Of a stretch of 64,000 bases of DNA, positions 26,173-35,669 are shown piece by piece (the first letter of the stretch is position 1; each line of letters starts with the position of its first letter). This DNA is from Bacteriovoracaceae bacterium. Its GTDB lineage: Bacteria; Bdellovibrionota; Bacteriovoracia; Bacteriovoracales; Bacteriovoracaceae. The position numbers and the translations under genes are program-made. Below the pieces are notes generated by a model. The model worked only from the letters and a program-made list of their open reading frames with translations. It had not been told where the DNA came from and searched no databases. The stretch spans positions 1-64,000 of the forward strand of contig CANCFT010000008.1 in the NCBI GenBank assembly GCA_947377285.1. Reading direction: 5' to 3'.

Positions 26173-28465
26173 TCTAGGTAAAGAAGTTCTCGACTTTAAT
26201 CATTCTGAAACAATTTTTTTGATCGGTAGATCAAAAGAATGTCATATTGTCTTAGATGATAAACAGGTCTCGAGAGAACATGTGCGAATTATTCGTAAAA
26301 ACGGAAATTGGTTTGCTGAAAAAATAAATGACGATAATATTTGTTTGCTTAATGGAGTTTCTTTTAATCGTGAGGAAATAAAAGATGGTGATGTTCTTTC
26401 AATCGCTTATTTTACGATTGAAGTTGAAAATAAAGAACCAGAACTTAATAATTCTCAAGTCTCAGTAACTAATTCACTTAACATTGAAAAAAATAAAAGT
26501 GAATTTTCATTAGATAACGAATTTTTAATTTCTTCAGATATTGTTGAAGTTAAATCAGTTGAAAATATTCCAAAACAAGTACAAGTAAAAGAACAATTAA
26601 AGCAGGAAAAAGAAAGCTTAGTTGTTGATTCACCCGAAACAAAATTTGAGTTTGAAGGAACTAGTGAGATTGATTCTTCTGCTTTAGCTAAAAGTACTGT
26701 TGAAATTGAATCGACTGAAGATAATAGCAAAATTTCTAATGACGATTTTGAATTTTCTGACAATAGCGAAAGTGAAGCAGAGTTGGCATTAACTCAAAAT
26801 AACTTGCAAAATGAAGTCACTGAAAATAATGATTTAATTACTACAGAGAGTGAAGAGAATGGCTCTTATTCTTTAGAGAATATCGATTCCTCTGAGAATC
26901 AAGAAAATACAAGAGTCTTTCAATCCTTTGCCAAGTATCAATTGGAACTTTTTGGTGAGACAGCACCTTATGATAAATTTATTATAGAAAAAGAAAAAAC
27001 ATTTATTGGTCGTGATCCTAGTAAGTGTCAAATTGTTTTGAATGATACTGAAGTCTCGACTGTTCATGCCGTTATTTCAAAAATAAACTCTAAATTAACA
27101 ATTGAGGATTTAAAATCATCAAATGGAACTATTTTAAATGGCGATAGGATTAATAAAGCAACGCTTAATCAAAATGACGAATTTGTCATTGGTGGTGTTA
27201 GTTTTACAGTTAAAGTCATCTCTGATTTCTTAAAAGAAGAAAATGCAACACTGATGGCCGTTGATGAGAATCAAACAGTTGAAGTTGAAGAATTTGTTGA
27301 AGTTCAAGCGGAAGCAGGTGAAAGTTTCGATGCTTTAGGTCAGGTGATTGATAAAGAACCTGAAGAGAAATCCATAATAAAAAGAATTTGGAAAGATGAA
27401 GCAAAGAGAAAAAAATTAATTTATCTTGTCGTTATACTTGTTGGTGCTTGGGTATTATTTGGTGACGATTCTCCTAAAGCGCCAACTAAAGTAGTTAAAT
27501 CAAAAAAAGCAGCAACTCCAAATGAAAAAGTAGTCACTAAAGGATCTAAGAAAGTTTTAAGTGAGGAAGAAGATCGTGCACTTACTGCTCGTTTTGAACT
27601 AGGCAAAAGTCAATATTTTAAAGGTTTTTATCGAGAAGCTTTAGATGAGTTTCAACGGATTTATGCTGTTGATCCTTATTTTAAAGAAACACTCCAATCA
27701 CTAATTGCTAATTCTAAAGAAGGGTTGAGTAAATTAGAAGAACAAGAAAAAAAGCGATTACTTGAACAAAGCTCAGCAGAGAAAAAAATCAAAATAAGAG
27801 ATTTGCTAAGTAAAGCGACAGAATATGTAAAAGATCATAGAGCTGAAATGGCCCAAGATGCTTTTAATGATATTACAAAACTAGATCCAGAAAATATTGA
27901 AGTTACAAGATTAAAAATGGAATTAGATGACTGGCTTAAAGAAAAAGCTAAAAAAGAATTAGAAGAAGTTTCAAAAAAGAAAGTGAGAGAAGATAAAGTA
28001 GATAAATTAAAAGCAGGGAAAACACTTTTTATCCAAAAAGAATGGTATAAGGCCATTGGCAAATTAGATGATTTTTTAAAAATAAAAGACATGGACGAAG
28101 ACTTAACAAAAGAAGCTTCCGAAATGCTTAAAACATCAAAAGAAGAAATAAGTGCTGCAGTTGCACCTCTCACCGGTAAAGCCAAATCGTTGATGGAGGG
28201 GCAAGATTTAAAAGGAGCTTATGAAGTTTATCAGCAGATTTTAAAAATTGAACCTTCAAATGTTGAGGCATTGAATTCAACTGGAGATATTCGCGAAACG
28301 CTTACGACTAAGGCTCGCAAGATTTACCGAGAAGCCATTATTTCTGAATCACTTAGTTTATTTCAAGATGCAAAAGAAAAATTTCAAGAGGTTCAACAAA
28401 TATCACCGGTTGATAGCAATTATTATAAGAAAGCTACCGATAAACTTAAAGATTATTTGGATTAA
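26126..28465 (+). CDS. Double FHA-domain protein with one membrane helix and TPR repeats
   Basis: A 779-residue protein. FHA1 (about 20-100) has GRSKECHIVL and VSREHV. An acidic low-complexity linker (100-265) follows, then FHA2 (about 270-365) with GRDPSKCQIVL and SSNGTILNG. One transmembrane helix lies near 432-448. The C-terminal half is TPR-like and Lys/Glu-rich (LGKSQYFKGFYREALDEF). The start is GTG at 26126 with GGAG just upstream, so the gene overlaps the previous one by 47 bp. No kinase lies in the window. The protein could bridge a phosphorylated cytoplasmic partner to a membrane complex such as the TadC platform (inference). Confidence 0.82.
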   Translation: MKLNVLKRNQPNQKIDLGKEVLDFNHSETIFLIGRSKECHIVLDDKQVSREHVRIIRKNGNWFAEKINDDNICLLNGVSFNREEIKDGDVLSIAYFTIEVENKEPELNNSQVSVTNSLNIEKNKSEFSLDNEFLISSDIVEVKSVENIPKQVQVKEQLKQEKESLVVDSPETKFEFEGTSEIDSSALAKSTVEIESTEDNSKISNDDFEFSDNSESEAELALTQNNLQNEVTENNDLITTESEENGSYSLENIDSSENQENTRVFQSFAKYQLELFGETAPYDKFIIEKEKTFIGRDPSKCQIVLNDTEVSTVHAVISKINSKLTIEDLKSSNGTILNGDRINKATLNQNDEFVIGGVSFTVKVISDFLKEENATLMAVDENQTVEVEEFVEVQAEAGESFDALGQVIDKEPEEKSIIKRIWKDEAKRKKLIYLVVILVGAWVLFGDDSPKAPTKVVKSKKAATPNEKVVTKGSKKVLSEEEDRALTARFELGKSQYFKGFYREALDEFQRIYAVDPYFKETLQSLIANSKEGLSKLEEQEKKRLLEQSSAEKKIKIRDLLSKATEYVKDHRAEMAQDAFNDITKLDPENIEVTRLKMELDDWLKEKAKKELEEVSKKKVREDKVDKLKAGKTLFIQKEWYKAIGKLDDFLKIKDMDEDLTKEASEMLKTSKEEISAAVAPLTGKAKSLMEGQDLKGAYEVYQQILKIEPSNVEALNSTGDIRETLTTKARKIYREAIISESLSLFQDAKEKFQEVQQISPVDSNYYKKATDKLKDYLD

Positions 28466-28468
28466 AAC

Positions 28469-29209
28469 ATGATTGAACTTAAAAGTTATGCAGTCAAAAC
28501 TCATCAGGGCCCACACCTGAATTTAAATGAAGACTTTGCCGAAGCTGATTTAGCGAATAATCTTTTTATGATTATTGATGGTTTTGGTGGCTCAGGTATT
28601 GGTGATAGGGCCTCTAAGATTATTCGCGATTCATTGAAGCGCTCGTATGCTAAAGTTTCAAGTGATCCAGATTCTACATTGCCCTTTTTTTTTAGTCATA
28701 AATATTTAATTGAAGGCAACGCACTGATAAATGCACTCCATTTAGCCCACCAAAATGTTTCGAGGGACAATAGTACAAAGTCTATGAATAACCGCGGAGG
28801 AGCTTCTGTTCTTGCGGCGGCCATGTCGGAAAATTTAGTTAGTTTAATTTCAACTGGAAATTGTGGAGCATACCTTTATCGAAAAGGTAATTTGAGTTGT
28901 GAAATTCTACCTGATTCTCTACAAAGCTTAAGCAGAGATCATTTTTCTACATATCTTCACACTGCACCAATGAGTGGAGTCGGACTATTTGAGGACCTAC
29001 ATTTTCAAATGAAAGAGCTTAAGATTTCCTCTGGAGATATAGTCTTACTTCTCACAGATGGAGTTTATGCCAGACTTAATACTAATGAAATTCAATATAC
29101 AATTGAAAAAAATCTAGAGAGTGAATTGGAGATCATTAATGAACTTTTTCAACTAGCAAATGAAAGGGGAAATCTTGATAATCAGTCTGCTTTGATTCTT
29201 CAATTTTAA
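28469..29209 (+). CDS. PP2C-type serine/threonine phosphatase
   Basis: A 246-residue metal-dependent protein phosphatase. The metal-binding motifs are in order: NLNED (motif 1, though the usual preceding Arg is not obvious), LFMIIDGFGGSGIGDRA (motif 2), STGNCGAYLYRKG, DIVLLLTDGVYARL and the final DNQSALIL. It starts 3 bp after the double-FHA gene. It would remove the phosphothreonines that FHA domains bind, giving a reversible switch. The matching kinase must be encoded elsewhere. Confidence 0.87.
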   Translation: MIELKSYAVKTHQGPHLNLNEDFAEADLANNLFMIIDGFGGSGIGDRASKIIRDSLKRSYAKVSSDPDSTLPFFFSHKYLIEGNALINALHLAHQNVSRDNSTKSMNNRGGASVLAAAMSENLVSLISTGNCGAYLYRKGNLSCEILPDSLQSLSRDHFSTYLHTAPMSGVGLFEDLHFQMKELKISSGDIVLLLTDGVYARLNTNEIQYTIEKNLESELEIINELFQLANERGNLDNQSALILQF

Positions 29210-29235
29210 TAAGCGAGTATTTTAGTACGCTTATT
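29208..29235 (+). terminator. Possible terminator hairpin after the phosphatase gene
   Basis: AATAAGCG (29208-29215) pairs with CGCTTATT (29228-29235) around a 12-nt loop, starting at the phosphatase stop codon. There is no clear T-run after it, so this is moderate evidence for the end of the TadC-FHA-PP2C transcript. Confidence 0.4.
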
Positions 29236-29297
29236 TGAAAAAATTGGATTGATTAACATCTAATTTTAGTTGAGAATAGATCTAAAGAGGATTTTAG

Positions 29298-30494
29298 ATG
29301 GCATCAAAAGTTTTAGTCGCAGATGACAGTTTAACTATTCAGAAAGTAATTGGAATAACACTCGCGAGTAGTGGATATGAACTTGTTGAATGTTTGAATG
29401 AAAAAGATTTACTGTCTAAAATTCAATCAACTCAATTTGACCTTGTACTTCTTGATTTTAATTTATCTGAAACTAATTCGGGGTATGATCTATCAAAAAA
29501 AATACATCAACTAAATCCAAATGCAGCCATTATAGTGATGCTTGGAACATTTGATTCAGTTGATGAATCTCAATTCCATGAATGTGGTATTTCAGATAAA
29601 ATAGTTAAACCGTTTGAAAGTAATAAATTTATCAAAAAATGTCGTGATTTATTGTCAGAAGACCGTGCTAGCAAAAACAATCAATTTGTTTCAGAAGGGC
29701 CAATTAAAAAATCAGAAGAAACAGTAGATGAAGTTGTCGTAAGCGGAGTTGATAATATTGATCTCTGGCAAGTTGATGCTCCTCAAATGGTAACTAAAGA
29801 TTTTCACACTGAAACTCATGAGATAGTTGAGGAATTGATTTCAACTCAAGAACTAACTCTAGACCCACTTTCAAGTGAAATTGAAGGATGGGGATTTACA
29901 TCAGGTGCTTCTCTTGAAGAAAAATTTCAAAAAGTTTTCCCACCAGTAATAAATGAAACTTCAGACTCTAATATTTTAGGAAGATTGCAAACTTCTTCTC
30001 AGTTTGCAAGTGAACAAGAATTCAATGAAATAAAAATAAATGACCAAGATGAAACGGATCCTTCTTTTGAAATACCGGAAGATCTGAATAGAAATTTACT
30101 CAATGAAATTGAAGAGGATGTTTCCGCGGAAGCGTTTTGGGCAGTTGATGAAATAGTTCCTAGAAAATCTGAAGAAGAAAGTGATATAGAAAGCTCAAAT
30201 TTGGATGAAGTAACTGCGGATTTAACGGATAAAGTAAAAGCATTTCAAAATATCGAAAGTTTAGAAAAATCACACCCCACAGAACAAACAGCAGTGATTG
30301 ATCTTTCATCGACAGTTAACCAAGACGAGCTAGTTGATAAACTAAAAAATGCATTTAAACCAATAATTGAAGAGATGGTTAAAGAGTTTTGTCGCCAGAC
30401 CGCTGAAAAAGTCGCTTGGGAAGTCATTCCCGATTTAGCTGAGAATTTAATTCGCAAAGAAATTAGAGATATTTCCAATTCAATTCAAGATTAA
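29298..30494 (+). CDS. Receiver-domain response regulator with long acidic linker
   Basis: A 398-residue protein. The receiver domain (1-120) has acidic residues D9-D10, the phosphorylation site D53 in LVLLDFNLSE, and a KIVKPFE lysine near 106. A 210-residue acidic, low-complexity linker follows. The last 60 residues form a conserved-looking helical tail with VAWEVIPDLAENLIRKEI, a motif I associate with deltaproteobacterial receiver proteins. There is no DNA-binding or enzyme domain. The layout recalls RomR-type polarity regulators, but that is only a resemblance. AGAGGA lies 7 nt before the ATG. It converges with birA, overlapping by 4 bp. Confidence 0.75.
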   Translation: MASKVLVADDSLTIQKVIGITLASSGYELVECLNEKDLLSKIQSTQFDLVLLDFNLSETNSGYDLSKKIHQLNPNAAIIVMLGTFDSVDESQFHECGISDKIVKPFESNKFIKKCRDLLSEDRASKNNQFVSEGPIKKSEETVDEVVVSGVDNIDLWQVDAPQMVTKDFHTETHEIVEELISTQELTLDPLSSEIEGWGFTSGASLEEKFQKVFPPVINETSDSNILGRLQTSSQFASEQEFNEIKINDQDETDPSFEIPEDLNRNLLNEIEEDVSAEAFWAVDEIVPRKSEEESDIESSNLDEVTADLTDKVKAFQNIESLEKSHPTEQTAVIDLSSTVNQDELVDKLKNAFKPIIEEMVKEFCRQTAEKVAWEVIPDLAENLIRKEIRDISNSIQD

Positions 30495-31201
30495 TTTAAA
30501 ATAGTAAGAGAACTAGAAAGAAATGAGTGAATCAATTCATTTTTTTCAACAAGAGCTTCTCCATTATCTCCAATACCCTTAAATACACCAATATGGTCAA
30601 CCCCATCTTCAAAAATGAAAACATCCATATCTAGATGAAAACAAAACTTTTTAAAATCTTCTTTTAAAACAGACATGTCACTATATCTATTGCGTAAAAT
30701 ATGTTCATAAAGGTCTTTAGAAATATTTTCTTGTTCAAAAAAATTAATATGCAAATTCTGGTCAACCGAACCTAGTCCATGGCGAAAAGTTGAATTCTCT
30801 AATTGGCCCTGCAGATTACCTAAATTAATTCCTAGTCCAACTACAACTGTTAATTGATCAATGTATTGGCATAGTATCCCACCACATTTTTTACCATCAG
30901 GGGTTAATAAATCATTTGGCCATTTTAAAAAAAGATCTTTTTTAAATTTTTCTTTAAAAAATTGAACTGATATAAGACCAATTTCTAAAGGAGTTAGTGA
31001 AGGAACAATATTTGGTCTAATAGTAAATGAAATGGCCAGGCTATTGGGAAAAGTTTCCCAATTATTTCCTCTTCGACCAATTCCTTGAGTTTGTTCTGAA
31101 CATGAAATAAGCACATCTTGATCGCTTTTCTTTAAAAGCGTTAAGTTATCTTTTAAATAAATTTGTGTTGAAGCAATACTATTAAAATGTTGGTGATACA
31201 T
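30491..31201 (-). CDS. birA: Biotin--[acetyl-CoA-carboxylase] ligase (BirA, catalytic form)
   Basis: Attaches biotin to the biotin carboxyl carrier protein. It is a 236-residue protein without the N-terminal DNA-binding domain of E. coli BirA, so it is not a repressor. Visible motifs are TQGIGRRGNNW (biotinyl-AMP loop), LFLKWPNDLL, KKCGGILCQ and VVVGLGINLGN. Its tail overlaps the response-regulator gene by 4 bp, convergently. It is divergent from rph with a 74-bp shared promoter region. Confidence 0.9.
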   Translation of the reverse strand: MYHQHFNSIASTQIYLKDNLTLLKKSDQDVLISCSEQTQGIGRRGNNWETFPNSLAISFTIRPNIVPSLTPLEIGLISVQFFKEKFKKDLFLKWPNDLLTPDGKKCGGILCQYIDQLTVVVGLGINLGNLQGQLENSTFRHGLGSVDQNLHINFFEQENISKDLYEHILRNRYSDMSVLKEDFKKFCFHLDMDVFIFEDGVDHIGVFKGIGDNGEALVEKNELIHSFLSSSLTILN

Positions 31202-31275
31202 TGTTTTTAATCGTCTTACAGTTTATGATTCAGTTAAAAATGTTACGATTGAAACCTTAGCTCAAAGGAAAAAGA

Positions 31276-31992
31276 ATGTCATTACAGTCACCGCTTATTG
31301 AAAGAACTAACCCAAGAACAATCAAATACACACTTAATCCAAACCCTTACGCTAAGGGGTCAGTTATTGTGGAATGTGGAAATACAAAAGTTTATGTAAC
31401 AGTTACAGTTGAAGACGGTGTTCCACCTTTTTTAAAGGGTAAGGGAGAAGGATGGCTGACTGCCGAATATTCAATGTTGCCTTCTGCAACACACTCAAGA
31501 AATAAGCGAGAAAGAAATGGTGCGAGCGGAAGAACACAGGAAATTCAACGTTTAATTGGGCGCTCCCTGCGGTCAATTGTAGACCTGAAAAAATTAGGTG
31601 AACGAACTGTTCAAATAGATTGTGATGTAATGGTTGCTGATGGTGGAACTCGTACAACATCTATTTCTGGAGCTTACGTTGCTTTATCGATGGCCATGAA
31701 AAAATTATTGAATGATGGAGCAATTCTAGAAAACCCAATAACAGAACAACTTGGAGCAATTAGTGTTGGTGTTACTAAGGCCGGCAAGATCATTGCTGAC
31801 CTCAATTACGAAGAGGATTCTAGTTGTGCAACAGATATGAATATCGTGATGACTAAATCGGGCAAATATGTCGAAGTCCAAGGGACTGCAGAAGAACATC
31901 CTTTTTCTCATGATGAACTTATGGGACTTTTAGAATGTGCTAAAATCTGTATGGAAACAGTTTTTGCAAAACAATCGGCTGCACTTCAATGA
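31276..31992 (+). CDS. rph: Ribonuclease PH
   Basis: Phosphorolytic 3'-to-5' exoribonuclease that trims tRNA 3' ends, 238 residues, full length. Motifs are GWLTAEYSMLP, GRTQEIQRLIGRSLR (phosphate site and hexamer contacts) and CDVMVADGGTRTTSISGA. AAAGGAAAAAG lies before the ATG. Its stop overlaps the rdgB start by 4 bp (ATGA), the usual rph-rdgB pairing. Confidence 0.97.
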   Translation: MSLQSPLIERTNPRTIKYTLNPNPYAKGSVIVECGNTKVYVTVTVEDGVPPFLKGKGEGWLTAEYSMLPSATHSRNKRERNGASGRTQEIQRLIGRSLRSIVDLKKLGERTVQIDCDVMVADGGTRTTSISGAYVALSMAMKKLLNDGAILENPITEQLGAISVGVTKAGKIIADLNYEEDSSCATDMNIVMTKSGKYVEVQGTAEEHPFSHDELMGLLECAKICMETVFAKQSAALQ

Positions 31993-32570
31993 TCGAATTT
32001 ATTTTAGCAACGGGTAATGCTCATAAGGCAGAAGAGTTTTCTGAATTATTCGATTCGAAAATAATCACAATTAAAGCAGCTCCTAAAAAACTTGAAGTCG
32101 TTGAAGATGGATTAAGTTATTTTGAAAATGCACGCTTAAAAGCTGAAGCCTATTATAAAGAATTTCGGATACCAGTTTTAGCTGATGATTCCGGATTAAA
32201 TGTCGAAGCATTACCTAATGAATTGGGTATTCACTCAGCTCGTTTTGGCGGAGTTGACTTAAGCGATGTTGAACGAGCTCAGCTTTTATTAAATAAAATG
32301 GATGGTATGACAAACAGGAGTGCATACTTTACCTGTGTTATTTGCGTTTACATAAATGAAGCCGAAATCTTTTATTTTGAAGGTCGAATGAGTGGAAGTG
32401 TGGGATATAATTACCTCGGGGCCGGTGGATTTGGGTACGACCCTGTCTTTATTCCATTAGATGGCGAAGGGGACCTCACCGTGTCCGAACTTACAGAATG
32501 GAAAAAAGAAAATTCACACAGAGCAATGGCCTCTCGTTTGGCCCAAAAGTTTTTCTCACAGAGAAGTTAA
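31989..32570 (+). CDS. rdgB: Non-canonical purine NTP pyrophosphatase (RdgB/HAM1)
   Basis: Hydrolyses ITP, dITP and XTP to keep deaminated purines out of nucleic acids. It has 193 residues, with LATGNAHKAEEF at the N-terminus, LADDSGLNVEALPNELGIHSARF in the centre and GGFGYDPVFIP with SHRAMA near the end, all HAM1 hallmarks. It is coupled to rph by a 4-bp overlap. Confidence 0.96.
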   Translation: MIEFILATGNAHKAEEFSELFDSKIITIKAAPKKLEVVEDGLSYFENARLKAEAYYKEFRIPVLADDSGLNVEALPNELGIHSARFGGVDLSDVERAQLLLNKMDGMTNRSAYFTCVICVYINEAEIFYFEGRMSGSVGYNYLGAGGFGYDPVFIPLDGEGDLTVSELTEWKKENSHRAMASRLAQKFFSQRS

Positions 32571-32576
32571 AATTCG

Positions 32577-32605
32577 TTGCCAAGAGAACATTTTCAATCT
32601 ATAAA
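32577..32605 (+). promoter_or_regulatory. Sigma-70-type promoter of tRNA-Pro
   Basis: TTGCCA (32577-32582), a 17-nt spacer and TATAAA (32600-32605) lie about 30 bp before the tRNA. Each box matches the consensus at five of six positions. Confidence 0.75.
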
Positions 32606-32636
32606 AGTGAACTATCTTTTTGTTTCTTTTCTATGT

Positions 32637-32713
32637 CGGAGCGTAGCGCAGTTTGGTAGCGCATCTGCTTTGGGAGCAGAGGGTCGGAGGTTCGAATCCT
32701 CTCGCTCCGACCA
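32637..32713 (+). tRNA. tRNA-Pro (anticodon TGG)
   Basis: A 77-nt cloverleaf: acceptor arms CGGAGCG and CGCTCCG, D-arm AGCGCAG...GCGC, anticodon stem TCTGC/GCAGA around the loop TTTGGGA (anticodon TGG), and a T-arm with GGTTCGAATCC. The 3' ACCA end is encoded. The first pair C1-G72 is typical of bacterial tRNA-Pro. A run of six Ts follows. Confidence 0.96.
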
Positions 32714-32826
32714 TTTTTTCTTACTTCCCAACTTTCCTAAAAAAATTTAATCATCATTTTTCTTCGCTTCAAACTGTCTTTAAGACATAATTTACCAATC
32801 AAAAATACACTATTTAAGGAAAAATT

Positions 32827-34209
32827 ATGGACTGGAATTTAAATCAAAATAAATTATCTGGATCTCATTACACTGAACTTAGAGCTCAAGAAAACCGTGC
32901 TTTCCATTTAACAATGCTCAATGGTGAGATTAACGTTAACCGAAATTCCAAAGAAAGTGGTGTAAGTGCGAGAACACTTATTAATGGTTCGTGGGGATTT
33001 GCATCTCACCCTGAAATCAAAAAAGATTCTATCGAAAATGTTATCGCAAAAAGTATAAAAAATGCAGATGATCTCAACCGTTTTAAAAAGCAGGCAGAAG
33101 CTTTTCATTTTAGTAAAATGAAAGGAGCTGTAGGAAGAAAAGATCATTCGTTTAGTCAAAATAAATTTTCTGAGAAAGAACTCATTGAAAGACTAAGCTT
33201 TTTTGACAATATCATTGCTAAAAAATATCCCAAACTAATCAATCGCACAGTGAATTTTCGTGGCCAAAATTTCTTGAAAGAAATCATTAACTCTGAAAAT
33301 GCTGAAACGTTTGAGCACTATTGTAGAAGTTTTTTGTTCTTTTCATTTTCAATGGACGGGCAAAGTGGGCCGGTGGAATTATCAGATTTTGTAGGTGGAA
33401 TTGGTGAAATAGAATCGAATCTGCCTGAAGTTTCAAAATTTGAAGAATGCATCGACGAACTTTATAGACACCTAGTAAACAAAACAACAGGTGTTCATGC
33501 TGAAGCTGGTGTGAAAGAAGTTATTTTAGGATCAAACCTTGCCGGAATTCTTGCTCATGAAGCTGTAGGTCACACTGTTGAAGCTGATTTAGTAAAGGGT
33601 GGCTCCGTTGCAAAAGAAAAATTCAACCAAGTCGTAGGTAGTACATTAGTTAATATGACTGACTTTGCACATACTGCTTATGGTGAAATTTGTCCAAGTC
33701 CCGTTTATTTTGATGATGAAGGAACAATAGCAACAGATACCATTTTAATTGATAAAGGTGTTTTAAAATCTTTTATGCATAATAAAGAATCAGCGGCAGA
33801 GTTTGGAGTTATTCCAACGGGACATGCAAGAGCATGGGGTTTTAGTGACGAACCCTTAATAAGAATGAGAAATACAGCTGTTTTACCTGGGGAGCATCAC
33901 CTGGAAGAAATGATTTCTTCGGTAAAAGATGGTTATTATTTAATTGATCCAAGTAACGGCCAAGCAGATTCAACTGGTGAATTTATGTTTGGTGTTCGCT
34001 CTGGTTATGAAATTAAAAATGGAAAATTGGGACGCGCTATTTTAGATACAACAATTTCTGGAGTAGCTTTTGAAATGCTTAAATCTGTAACGATGGTTTC
34101 AAATGATATGACTTGGAATGGGCTCGGTCACTGTGGAAAAAAACAGATGATGCATGTTGGAATGGGCGGTCCTGCTATAAAATGCCAGATGAATATTGGA
34201 GGTGTGTAA
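32827..34209 (+). CDS. tldD: TldD-like metalloprotease subunit
   Basis: Catalytic subunit of the TldD/TldE (PmbA) protease, which in E. coli acts on CcdA and the microcin B17 precursor. It is 460 residues long. The HExxxH zinc motif is H244-E-A-V-G-H249, followed by later conserved GHARAWGF and STGEFMFGVRSGYEI segments. It is paired with the non-catalytic partner gene, which starts on the last base of its stop codon (TAATG). The substrate in this organism is unknown. Confidence 0.9.
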   Translation: MDWNLNQNKLSGSHYTELRAQENRAFHLTMLNGEINVNRNSKESGVSARTLINGSWGFASHPEIKKDSIENVIAKSIKNADDLNRFKKQAEAFHFSKMKGAVGRKDHSFSQNKFSEKELIERLSFFDNIIAKKYPKLINRTVNFRGQNFLKEIINSENAETFEHYCRSFLFFSFSMDGQSGPVELSDFVGGIGEIESNLPEVSKFEECIDELYRHLVNKTTGVHAEAGVKEVILGSNLAGILAHEAVGHTVEADLVKGGSVAKEKFNQVVGSTLVNMTDFAHTAYGEICPSPVYFDDEGTIATDTILIDKGVLKSFMHNKESAAEFGVIPTGHARAWGFSDEPLIRMRNTAVLPGEHHLEEMISSVKDGYYLIDPSNGQADSTGEFMFGVRSGYEIKNGKLGRAILDTTISGVAFEMLKSVTMVSNDMTWNGLGHCGKKQMMHVGMGGPAIKCQMNIGGV

Positions 34210-35498
34210 TGCAAAATTTAATTGAAATTGGCAATAAAACACTCGGCCATTTAACCAAAAAAGGATCTCACCAGTCTCTCGTTAACGTCAGCAATAAAGA
34301 ATCCTGTGAATTTAATATTGAAGCTAATAAAGTTAATTTAATCCGTTCGACATTTGATCAAGGATTATCCGCTAAAGTTTTTATCGATCTTAAAATAGGA
34401 TCTAGTTTTAATAATCAATTTAATGAAAGTTCAATCGAAACGCTGACAGATAAAGCCATTGAAACGGCCCAAGCTTCGATTGCCGATGAAGCCAATATTA
34501 TTGCTGAAAATCAAGGTCAACATTATTTTCACAATAATATCGAAGAGCAAGATTCAGATTGGATGAACTCACTTCTTTCTCAATTTTTAGAAGAATCAAA
34601 TCGATTATTTCCCAATACAATAATTGAATCGTCAGTTTTAAAGTTTAATAAAGAACAAAATGTAATGTTAAGTTCTTCCGGGAGCTTATTAACATCTTTG
34701 CAAACAAATTATGAAGGATTTGTTATGTTTACAACAAAAGAGGGAAAAAAGAGTTCTTCCTTTAACTATAGTTATTTTATTAAAAATAAAGATAATCGTC
34801 CCCTGATGGAAACTTCAGGACTTCGTGAATTAATACAGCAATCGAGTGAACAAATTAATGTTCGAAAAATTCCGAATAAATTTACTGGAGACATAATTAT
34901 TACCCCGGCATGCATTGGGGACTTTATGAATTCTATTTTAAGTTATATTGAAACAGGACATCTTTTACGAAAACAAAGTTTTTTACAAAATAAATTAAAT
35001 GAAAAAGTAGCATCAAGCTTATTAACAGTTAGATCAAATCCTAACTCTAGTGAATTTGCCAATAAACTTTTTTGGAATAGTGAAGGGTTTTTAGTAAAAG
35101 ATGAAGTGTATTTTGAGAACGGAATATTGAAAAACTATCTTTTGAGTGATTTTGGTGCTCGCAAATTAAAAGAAAAACGGAGCGTTTCATCGGGGACTCA
35201 CTTGGTGATAGATACCGGTGAAATAGAATTTTTGAAAATGGTAAAATCCATAAAAAAAGGTTTATTAGTGGCCCGATTTTCAGGTGGACATCCGGCCGAT
35301 AATGGAGATTTTTCCGGAGTTGCGAAAAATTCATATTATATTGAAAACGGAGAAATTGTTTTTCCAGTTTCGGAAGTCATGATCTCTGGGAATTACTCTC
35401 AGCTCATTCAAAATATTGGAGCAGTATCCAAAGAATCAATCAACTTTGGAGATGCAAAATTTCCATGGGTTCATTTTTCAGGTGTAACCGTTTCATAA
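34209..35498 (+). CDS. pmbA: PmbA/TldE-like metallopeptidase subunit
   Basis: Partner of TldD, 429 residues. It lacks HExxxH, as expected for PmbA/TldE. It shows the family C-terminal layout (FWNSEGFLVKDEVYFENGIL, then GGHPADNGDFSGVAKNSYYI). The start is ATG at 34209, with GGAGGTG 4-5 nt upstream and a 1-base overlap with tldD. The open frame extends 32 codons upstream inside tldD, but that part has no relation to the family. Confidence 0.88.
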   Translation: MQNLIEIGNKTLGHLTKKGSHQSLVNVSNKESCEFNIEANKVNLIRSTFDQGLSAKVFIDLKIGSSFNNQFNESSIETLTDKAIETAQASIADEANIIAENQGQHYFHNNIEEQDSDWMNSLLSQFLEESNRLFPNTIIESSVLKFNKEQNVMLSSSGSLLTSLQTNYEGFVMFTTKEGKKSSSFNYSYFIKNKDNRPLMETSGLRELIQQSSEQINVRKIPNKFTGDIIITPACIGDFMNSILSYIETGHLLRKQSFLQNKLNEKVASSLLTVRSNPNSSEFANKLFWNSEGFLVKDEVYFENGILKNYLLSDFGARKLKEKRSVSSGTHLVIDTGEIEFLKMVKSIKKGLLVARFSGGHPADNGDFSGVAKNSYYIENGEIVFPVSEVMISGNYSQLIQNIGAVSKESINFGDAKFPWVHFSGVTVS

Positions 35499-35525
35499 AA
35501 AACTTATTCCAATTTCGGTAATTTA

Positions 35526-35548
35526 AGGGTTTTCACAGGCAAAACCCT
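35526..35548 (+). terminator. Hairpin after pmbA, possible terminator
   Basis: AGGGTTTT (35526-35533) pairs perfectly with AAAACCCT (35541-35548) around CACAGGC. The following ten bases are pyrimidine-rich but not a T-run. It lies 27 bp after the pmbA stop, within the 171-bp gap before smc. Confidence 0.5.
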
Positions 35549-35669
35549 ACTCTTACATTCTCTTAACTCATCACTTTTGCAGTGTACTGAGTGCATTTTT
35601 TATGACACATTTATGTCTCTTTTATAGAGGCACACACAATATAAACAACACACAGCAAAGGACGCGCTT

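Noticed and set aside
34113-34208. Upstream extension of pmbA inside tldD
   Set aside because: The 32 extra codons are a frame-shifted reading of tldD; GGAGG and the TAATG overlap support the ATG at 34209.
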